DNA of 64,000 nucleotides from Laguncularia racemosa. Taxonomy: Eukaryota; Streptophyta; Magnoliopsida; Myrtales; Combretaceae. Where the stretch lies: assembly GCA_037954665.1 (NCBI GenBank), contig JBBMOL010000037.1, forward strand, positions 1-64,000, given 5' to 3'. The notes under the pieces are model-generated. The model did not search any database. It saw only the letters and a program-made list of their open reading frames with translations, and was not told the origin of the DNA. The position numbers were made by a program, and so were the translations under genes. Within the stretch, counting starts at the first letter, position 1. Every line of letters begins with the position of its first letter. Positions 55,829 to 64,000 of this stretch are shown here, piece by piece.

Positions 55829-56892
55829 TCTCCTTGGGCCTAAAAAAGATTTGTCCTCAAATCTGATGGATCAAATGCAGTAAAGACTCTATATCCTCCT
55901 AGTAAGCCATCTAAAGAAGTATTACTGCAAAATCCCAATATCTGAAATACCACTGGGGGTAATTGCTTTTTCTCCTCTATTTTTAGGATATATCTCATTT
56001 GCAACACATATAATAGTCCATTATTCACTAAAGACTCTTCTGTCTCAACCCATTCCACTAATATTGTTGCCCTCTTTCCTAATTTACTTATATGTTTTTT
56101 ACCTTTATAGCCTTCTAATGGTATGCTCAACTACTCATAGCCCACTGAAACCTCTAAAGGTGGAAACAATTGTCTCTAAATAGTTTACTCCTTTGGTGGT
56201 TGGCTCATCTAACTCTAACCCTCAAGATCCTTTGGAGGTTAGCACATCTGTGTCTAACAAGTTTTATGCTCTATAGGTTGGCTCGTGTAACTTGGAGCCT
56301 CAAGAACCTCTAAAGGTTGGCATATTTGCTTCTGCACAGTTTGGTCCACTGAAGGTTTTATCATGTGGCTATGATCCTCAGGAATCTTTCATGGTTGTCT
56401 TATTTGTCTTTACATCTTTTAGACCTCTGATGGTAACATAGGGTCCAATACTATACGTTTACCATCCTGTTGGAACATATAAGTATTTCTATACCCATCA
56501 TGTAATACCATCCTATCATACAACCATAGCCTGCTAGGCAACATATGAGATGTAAACATAGGAAGAATATCACATTCAAGCTCATCATAGTACTTATCTC
56601 CTATACTAAAGGATACCCTAGCCCTTTAGGTCACATAAAGACTCTCCTTATCATTTAACCAGTGTAATGTATAAGGCTTATGATGCAGGGTAATTACTAG
56701 TTTCAACTTCGATACTAATAATATAGCTACAACATTAGTACAACTACCACCATCAATAATAATTACACACAAGTTTCCTTGTACCCTACAAGAAGTAAGG
56801 AAAAAATTTTCTCTATGTCCATCATCAGTAGTTGGAGAAGAAGTCAATACTTGATGTACCAAAGTAATAGAAGTATACACATCATTTGACAT
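55829..56892 (-). pseudogene. Protease-linker-Pol C-terminus frame (element M)
   Basis: ATG at 56892. Residues 1-4 are the Gag start MSND. Residues ~5-90 are the protease N-terminal half with HRENFFLTSCRVQGNLCVII and the active site DGGSCTNVVAILLV (Asp present). Then come ELECDILPM and RLWLYDRMVLHDGYRNTYMF. A ~110-residue linker of imperfect QxxCxPLE repeats follows. Then come KISKLGKRATILVEWVE, QLPPVVFQILGFC and DGLLGGYRVFTAFDPSDLRTNLF. All in one frame with about ten stops, no frameshift. There is no RT, RNase H or integrase core. Confidence 0.82.
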
Positions 56893-57965
56893 GGTTATTA
56901 ACTAACTTTAACAAGTTAACAACACACTTCATTACACTCACCACAACAACATACCCTTACACACCCACGGTACACACACACAACCAATACATGCTTATTA
57001 TCACTTCAAGTAAAGTCAAGTAAAATAATTGAAGCACAAATAAATACTTCCAAGTAGTTTAGAAATTAAATTCAACTAACAAGTGTTTAAGTAATAAGTT
57101 CAATTACTTTCACACTTTAACATTTGTTTTTTAATTCAAATTCTACTACTTAAACCTTCCCTTCTTGCCATGGTTTCACACTACTATAAATCGCAATGTG
57201 TAGCACCTCACCACACACATAAATGTATAATTCACAATGTCACAAACTTCCCTTACTTACGATGCAAACACTCACCACCACTACATACACCACTTACATT
57301 CTCCTTTGCTTCAACACACATAAACACAACGCCATACACACATACCCTTCACTAAATACACAGGCATAATGCTACACACATACACCTTCTACTCACAATG
57401 TAGCACACATACACACACACACTTCCACACATTGTACTCCTCTACTTCAAACACAATTTTCAAACCGCAAGTTAACAAGGTAACTCAATTCAAATTCAAA
57501 TGATTTCAATTATTGCAACCTTTCCACAATTGGTAAGAAGCCATTTTCAAATTTAAATGAACACACAATAACTTCTATCACTTAATGTGTTTTTTGAAAA
57601 TCAAATAGCTTCCATATAATCTACACAATTTAATTTTGAAAAATTGTACAACTATGCTTTTATTTCCGAAAACAACATGCAATGGATTACACTTCCACTC
57701 CCTTCACAAATGAGGTAATTTCCAAGTTCTGAATTTTGAATTCAAGAATACACTTCTACTCCTCATCCTTCATGAAAATTATCAACAACAAAGAGCTACA
57801 ACAAGTCTTTCAAGTTAACTTCAAAAAGAAGAAAATTCAACTCCTCAACAAGACAATTACACAACCTCAATTCACAACACACAATTTCAGATCACAAATT
57901 GAAGAACCCTAATTGATAATGAAGATTAAGAAATCAAGAAACACTAATCCCTTCTCTTAACTTGA
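56893..57965 (-). other. 5' leader of element M
   Basis: About 1.07 kb, AC-rich and noncoding, homologous to the leaders of A and F. Confidence 0.6.
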
Positions 57966-57977
57966 GCTCTGATACCA
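57966..57977 (-). other. Primer-binding site, tRNA-iMet type (element M)
   Basis: TGGTATCAGAGC on the minus strand, five bases from the LTR. Confidence 0.9.
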
Positions 57978-57982
57978 AATTA

Positions 57983-58925
57983 TGATATGCTTTAATTTGA
58001 TAAAAGCATATACATACAAATAATTGATAAAACCTCAATCAAATCCGGTCACAATCCTCCTTAATGGCATGAACCCCTTAACCCTTCATAATCCAATTTG
58101 TAAATCCAATAATCTTAACACCAAATGGATTAAGCACACAACACAAGATTGATTGGAAATCTAATGAACAACAATATTGAAATGGCGTAAACTACTTATA
58201 CCAAAGCCTCCACATAAATATACAATTCCACAAGCAATTGGATAATTGCAATCAACAAGACAATATAGGAATCAATTTCCATTAAATTGTAAACAATATA
58301 ATGATGGAATTGACCCTAAAATTGATGTGAAATCAAGAACCAAAAGAACACAATCCTAATCAAAACTAGATATTACACACTAGCATGAAAAGGAATGAAC
58401 TAAGGAAATGATATAACTTACAAATCCTTTAGTTGTTTTCTCAATTCATCAAAAAGTCCCTCAAAAACCCTAGTTAGTAAGTATTTATACTTGCTCCAAT
58501 TAGGGTTAAAATGACTAAACAATTACATCTATGCCACTAAAGAGTGGCCAGTCCTAAGTCCACAATTACATTTAAATAAAATTTCCCACAAAGCTTACAA
58601 AATCAATGGTTCAGAGATAAATTACAAGTACAAAAATAATCTTCAACAAGCTAGCTCTTCAATGGAATTTGTCAGTTCAGCTTATCTTCGATTTTAGGTC
58701 AGTCCATGAATAACCCACATGTTGAGTCTTAGTGAGTTTGTCCATTACTCTATAAAGCCCGACAAGTGTGCCTGTTGGAATACACAATACATGAGTAATA
58801 AAAAAGAGGTTAGTATACAAATAATTCCAAGGCCGGTTTGTTCAAAAAGGACCCTTATTGCCAAGATTTTAAATCCTTTAGTTCTTGCCCTAATGATAGG
58901 TCTTGTAAGATTTTGATTCCTATCA
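57983..58925 (-). repeat. 5' LTR of element M (943 bp)
   Basis: TGATATGC...TTCCTATCA. The TATA palindrome at 58478-58493 has one arm changed. TACTAAC...CAACAG on the minus strand at 58766-58825. Confidence 0.85.
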
Positions 58926-58961
58926 ACTAGTGGCTCTATAAGACCTCTAGCTAATAAGCAA

Positions 58962-59994
58962 ACACCATGTAGTTTCATAATTTCTTACATAAAAAGGTTA
59001 GCTATAAAAAGTGCATCGTCCGTTTTGTGGAAAGGCATAAAATGGTACATTTTGCTAAATCGATCAACAACAATCATAATAGAATCCTTTTCCCTTTGTA
59101 TCTTGAGCAGACCCAAAATAAAATCCATGCTACTATCAGTCAAATGTTGAGTAGGTATAGGTAAAGGCATATATTAACCCTGAACCCCTTTCTTTCCATT
59201 TGCTCTTTTACATACCCCACACCATTCCAACACCTTATGAACATCCTTCATCATGCTCTTCCAATAAAAATGTTCTTTTTAACAAATCCAGAGTCCTTTT
59301 TTCACCAAAATGACTAGATAACCCTCCAGCATGTGCTTCCCTCACCAATAATTCTCTCACAAATCTATAAGGTATACAAAATTTTTCAACTTTATACAAA
59401 AAACCATCAATCATATAATACCCTTCAAATATTTTTCTCCTAGAGCATTTCTCAACCACTACTTTCAAATATTCATCATGCATATATTGTTCCTTCAGCA
59501 ATTCAAATCCAAGCAGTTTCGACTATAAAGAGGTAATAAGTACATACCTACGTGATAAGGTGTCAACTACCATATTCATGTTACCCTTCTTATACTTAAT
59601 CACATACGTAAAACTCTCTAGAAACTCTACCCATTTAGCTTAACATTTTGTATAGATTTTGTTGACCTCTGAAATGTTTTAAGGATTCATGATCTGTATA
59701 AATAATGAATTTTTTGGAAGAAGATAATGTTGCCATGCTATTAATGCCTTCACTAAGGAATAGAATTCCTTATCATATATTGAGTAGTTTAGAGTTGCAC
59801 CACTCAATGTTTCACTAAAATTCACAATAGGCCTTTTATCTTGCATCAACACTGTACTAATCCCTATCCTTGAGGCATCACACTCTAATTCGAAAACCTT
59901 ATCAAAATCAAGTAAAACCAATACTAGAGCATTAGTAAGTTTTACCTTTATCTCTTCAAAAATCTTTTAGGCCTTCTCACCTCAAGTAAAAGGG
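58962..59994 (-). pseudogene. Pol fragment: RNase H to integrase core (C-like)
   Basis: Closely matches C between about 12237 and 13260, with no LTR. RNase H part 59679-59921 (ELECDASRIGISTVLMQ, FSETLSGATLNYSIYDKEFYSLV). Zinc finger 59235-59501 (REAHAGGLSSHFGEKRTLDLL) with one extra T near 59276-59281 shifting the frame. Integrase core start 58985-59170 (SSMDFILGLLKIQREKDSIMIVVDRFSK). It is a truncated stray piece directly beside element M. Confidence 0.83.
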
Positions 59995-61960
59995 AGAAAA
60001 GAAGCAATCTAATGCAATATAACAAGAGTGGACAAATTACAAAATATAAAAATCACGAAAAAGTATGGAAATTAACAAGAAAATGGTAATCTAGACAATG
60101 AATATACTTAGAATGAAAGAAATCACCACAAAAAAATAAAATATGTTATTTAAGTTTTGAGAAACAGTAAACTTGAAAGAGGATTGATGGCCTCACACTG
60201 CCAAGAAATATAGATGTTGGCCTCATATGATCAATGATTATGTTCTCATACCACGATACGATCTATAACGCTACACTTTATTAAGGAGAAAAAAAGCATC
60301 ACACCGAATTTGAGAGAAAGTAATTTTTCATTCATCTAGTGTCTTCATTCATACTAGGATTCATTCAATTTATAGGCTAAAATAAAACCTTTACAGAGGA
60401 AAGAAGGAGAATAACAAAAAGGGAAACTAAAAGGTTTAATGTCCTAGAAATAAGACATTAATCTAATCTAATCTCAAAAATAAGAATCTAAATCTAATTA
60501 GATCCTAGAAAGATGAAAACAAATCTAGATAAAGGTAGACATATCTAGTCTAAAAAAAAATCAAATAAAATCTACTTACTTTTTGTGGTTCACACCGATA
60601 GTCAAAATGTTATATAGTGTGAAACCAAAGAAAAATTAACAAATAACTTTTAGAAAATTTTATAACAATATTATTATATAATTACATAACTACATTTTTC
60701 CATTTATTGAAACTCTAATATAGAGTTTGCTTCCTAATAACAAAACGATAAGACACTTGTAATTATGCAAATAAATAAATAATAATAATAATAAATACAA
60801 ATCAATTGTGATAATAATAGTGTCAGCTTAATTTTATAATATCATATATTCTTGTAAGATTAAAAGACAATCTTCAAAGTTCTAGCATGTAGCAAGTTAT
60901 ATAGAACCTTTTTATAACAATGAACATAGATGTTTTTATTTATAAGTATGGCTACTTAATTTTCCTATTTCGAAATGGTTAACATCTTTATAATAGTTAA
61001 TTTGATTCATTTATATACTTTGCATTATGGAATGAAATTTTCTATTTTCAAGATATTGATTTGTTTTAGCTTTCAATAATATTATATAATGAATACCAAT
61101 TTATTATAATATTCAAATGATGTATTTTCTCTAAATATTTACACACAAAAAAGGCTAAAACCCTTTTCTTTTTAGGCTGAAAACTGAAGCACTTTTTTTG
61201 GTGTACATATTGAAGCTTTCTTATTATATCTAGATTTTGAATTAAAACTTTTGATGAAAAGATTTATTAAATAATTAAGATTACAATAGTGTGAAAATTA
61301 TATCCCTTAACAATCTTTTAACACATGCAATAATCAAAATGGTTTATAAACTAAGTCACATGATTAATAACTTTCAAAGGTCTAAAATACATTCATCATC
61401 ATATGATAAAATTGCATTATAGTTCAAAATAAAGATTTTAATAAATAAACTTGCAATGGATCGCTTAAGCACCCCTAAATTATTAACATGATTGAAGATT
61501 TGCCATAAAATACAATGTATTTGCACATGTGAATACATAACAAGAATGGGGTGCCTTAATTATAATATGAAAATAAATTTATTTAAGTATATGTATACAC
61601 ATTCAGGAACCAACTCTAACATGTATACATAATGATACCTATGCACCTTATTCTAACTAAGCATACCCACTTGGTAGCCATAGAAGGAAAAGCTAAATTT
61701 CTATATTTTGGTTTGATTTAGAAGAAAATAATTTGTAAAACATGGGTTGGGCTTATGATTATAGCACTAGCGATATGGTGCTAAATGCTATCATTAAGGT
61801 AATGACATCTAAACTCTTGGACCATTCATTTCTCTATAGTATTTATGACTTTCTCCTTAACTCATCAATCCCCACTATGACTTAACTCAACAACAATGAT
61901 ATCAAATAGCAACACAACAAACAGCAAATTCATATGCATAACATTCAACATACAACATAA
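59995..61960. other. Unassigned AT-rich DNA, about 2 kb
   Basis: No frame over 60 codons, no LTR, PBS or gypsy text recognised. It differs in character from the rest, with long A/T runs and few repeats. It could be genuine intergenic DNA or another, unrecognised, element. Confidence 0.5.
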
Positions 61961-62328
61961 AAGACAATTACAAGCAAATGAAAGTGTCCCAAAAGAAAGA
62001 TTACAACATAAATAGTCTAAAGAAATAATTATAAATAAAAAAGGTCTTCATCCTGCTAGCTCTTCCATAGGATTCATCGGCCTAGCTCATCGTCGGTTTA
62101 GTTCGGTCCATGGATAACCCATAAGCTGAGTCTGAGTGAGTTTACCATCGCCTTGTAAGGTATAATAAGTGTTCCTATTGGAATATACAATATATGAATA
62201 AGAGAAAAGAGGTTAGTAAACAAATAATTCCAGGGTCGATGTGCTCAAAATGGGCCCTCATTACCAAGATTTGAAATCCCTTCGCTCTTACCCTAATGAT
62301 AGGACTTGATGGATTTTGATTCCTATCA
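61961..62328 (-). repeat. 3' LTR of element H, truncated (~368 bp)
   Basis: Matches A's LTR from acaattacaagcaaatgaaa to gattcctatca. The TATA half is missing. Confidence 0.82.
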
Positions 62329-63353
62329 TCTCCTCGGGCCTCAAAAAGATTTATCCTCAAATCTAACAGATCAAATGCAGTAGAGACTCTATTTCCTCCT
62401 AGCAAGCTACCTGAAGAAGTATCACTACAGAATCCTAATATTTGAAATACCACAAGGGGTGATTGTTTTCTCTCCTCCATTTCTATGATGTATCTCATCT
62501 GCAGCATAAATAATGATCCATTATTCACTGAGGTCTCCCCTATCTCAACCCGTTCCATTGATATTGTTTCCTCCTTTTCTAACTCATCAGTATGGTGCTG
62601 ATCCTCATAGCCCTCTAATGGTTGGCCTAACTGCTCACTGCCCTTTGAAACCTCTGAAGGTGAACACAACTGTTTCTAAATAGTTTGGCTCTCTAATGAT
62701 AGGCTCATCTAATACTGACCCTCAAAATCCTCCAGTAGTTTACTAAACTGCTCATGAGCCTCTAGTATCTCTAAAGGTTAGCATGTCTGCTTCTGCACAA
62801 TGTGGCCCTCTAAAGGTTAGTTTATGTGGTTGTGATTCTTAAGAATCTCTGATGGTTTACAAAACTGTTGCTGAACCTTTTGGACCTCTAAAGGTGACAT
62901 CGGATTCAGAATAATACGTTTTCCCTTAATTTAGAATACATAAGTATTCTTGAAGCCATCATATAAGACCCTCCTATCATATAACTAAGGCCTACCAAGC
63001 AATATATGGGACGCATACATAGGTAGAATATCACACTCGATTTCATCATAGTATTTGTCCTCTACATTGAAAGGTACCCTAGCTCTTTAGGTCACATGTA
63101 AACTCCCCTGATCACTAAGCTAATGCAATTTATACAATTCAGGATGTAGAGTAGTGGCAAGTTTTAATTTTGATACTAACGATGTTGCTACCACATTGGT
63201 ACAACTACCACCATTAACTATAAAGACACATAAATTTCCTTGTACCCTACAAGAAGTATGGAATAAGTTTTGCCTTTGTTCATCATCCTTAGTAGAAAAT
63301 GTAGTCAATGTCCAGTGCAATACATTAGCATAATGAAACATTTCACTAGACAT
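62175..63353 (-). pseudogene. Protease-linker-Pol C-terminus frame (element H)
   Basis: ATG at 63353 (MSSEMFHYANVLHW). Protease text QRQNLFHTSCRVQGNLCVFI is followed by VNGGSCTNVVATSLV, with catalytic Asp replaced by Asn, then LLGRP-stop-LYDRRVLYDGFKNTYVF. A long QxxCxPLE-type linker follows. A 164-codon open end (62175-62669) contains DELEKEETISMERVE, VVFQILGFC, GSLLGGNRVSTAFDLLDLR and 51 LTR codons (DRNQNPSSPIIRVRAKGF). One frame, several stops, no frameshift. Same order and junctions as M. Confidence 0.82.
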
Positions 63354-64000
63354 TATTGTGTTTAAATCCAACAACACAATAATGATCCTTACACTTCTAC
63401 ATTCAAGTACACAACCAAGCTACAAGTGAAGTACACTCAACTACTTTCAAGTAGATAGAATTAAATTCAACTACAAGTGTTTAAATAACTAGTTCAATTA
63501 CTTTCACACTTCAATGACTTGTTTGAATTTTAAATTCTATTACTCAACCTTCCCTTTCTTGCCATGGTTTTACACTATAAATAACCACAATGTGCAGCAC
63601 CTCAACAAATACAAAAATACACAAATCCACCTCCACACTACTCCTCTTTGCTCACGGTGCTAAGATGCTTCATGCCACAATTAGCAATATCCTTGACAAC
63701 ATATATAATAACCAACATCAAATGTACACAACCTCTACTACTTAACAAGAATAACTCTAAAATTCACTTCTCAAGCCACGGTACAATTTCACTTCTACAA
63801 TTACAACCAAAACCACAACTTCCAAGCAAGATAAGGCAACCCACTTTCAAATTCAAAAGAAGTTCAATAAATGCACAACTCCACAAATGGTAAGAGGCTT
63901 TTTCAAATTCAAATGATACACAATTAACTATGACTTAATGTGTGTTTGAAATTTCAAATTGACCTCTTAATGTACACTTTCAATTCTGATTTCAAATTTG
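63354..64000 (-). other. 5' leader of element H (runs off window)
   Basis: AC-rich noncoding sequence like the leaders of A and M. No gag sequence in it, which confirms that the protease frame is the first gene of this element. Confidence 0.6.

Larger units (their letters stand above)
54788..58925 (-). mobile_element. Element M: protease-only Ty3/gypsy, no Gag (family 1)
   Basis: LTRs 54788-55828 and 57983-58925, PBS 57966-57977. The 2.15-kb interior has one minus-strand frame from ATG 56892 to the PPT. It encodes protease, a repeated linker, the pre-RT segment and the Pol C-terminus. The initial residues MSND are those that start Gag in C and F, but Gag is deleted from codon 5. No target duplication could be confirmed (right flank actag). 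Confidence 0.85.
61961..64000 (-). mobile_element. Element H: protease-only Ty3/gypsy, partial (family 1)
   Basis: The 3' LTR remnant is 61961-62328, followed on the minus strand by the same architecture as M: Pol C-terminus, pre-RT segment, repeated linker, protease, ATG at 63353, then leader to the window end. The 5' LTR and PBS lie beyond 64000. No Gag, RT, RNase H or integrase core. Confidence 0.83.

Overview
This is an AT-rich plant nuclear window built almost entirely of nested and decayed LTR retrotransposons. I found no host gene, rRNA, tRNA gene or CRISPR array. The evidence for a flowering plant is as follows. There are many Ty3/gypsy gag, protease, RT, RNase H and integrase fragments. 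Primer-binding sites match plant initiator-Met tRNA (TGGTATCAGAGC), and one element has an Athila-type site (TGGCGCCATTGCCAGGGA). There is also a Tat/Ogre-like LTR end. The density and depth of nesting suggest repeat-rich, perhaps pericentromeric, heterochromatin. I cannot name the species.

Three groups of elements recur; the letters are mine. Family 1 has LTRs of about 0.7-1.05 kb, with ends TGATAGGAATC... or a related form and ...TGATG on the opposite end. It includes A (1309-5666), C (11519-18317), F (27547-32389), M (54788-58925), H (61961 to the window end), solo LTRs D, P and R, partial LTRs Q, I, J and K, and a pol fragment at 58962-59994. Family 2 has LTRs of about 0.85 kb beginning TGATGAGA and ending GGTTCGTATCA. 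It includes B (6173-11518), E (18356-25126) and O (37317-42788). The third group is one Athila-like element, G (35451-51419). Perfect 5-bp target-site duplications could be read for B (TAATC), E (AATTA), F (TTAAT), G (ATAGG), O (TTTTT) and P (ATTTC).

Layout: 1-1308 Tat/Ogre-like LTR remnant; 1309-5666 element A; 5667-6089 TG-rich DNA; 6090-6172 stub of C's 3' LTR; 6173-11518 B, inserted exactly at C's LTR/internal boundary; 11519-18317 rest of C, with solo LTR D inside its gag; 18356-25126 E; 25643-26945 LTR Q with PBS and leader; 27547-32389 F; 32401-33120 solo LTR R; 33121-35011 unassigned; 35012-35450 and 51420-51911 LTR I, split by G; G itself carries O and P; 52218-54787 a run of LTR pieces J, K and LTR/PBS fragments; 54788-58925 M; 58962-59994 pol fragment; 59995-61960 unassigned AT-rich DNA; 61961-64000 H, running off the window.

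The most interesting point is modular. The family 1 and 2 elements keep LTRs, PBS and PPT, but retain different protein subsets. A has Gag plus a linker. M and H have protease plus a linker and no Gag. F has Gag plus protease. B and O have Gag, protease and an RT stub fused to integrase. C and E have all domains but are broken. The same internal deletion junctions recur in separately inserted copies, so the deleted forms were themselves mobile and were presumably served in trans. In both families the pol frame also runs about 230 nt into the 3' LTR and encodes a conserved basic tail (ITRxRAK). None of the elements looks autonomous today: most coding frames carry several nonsense codons, nearly all explicable as C-to-T or G-to-A changes.
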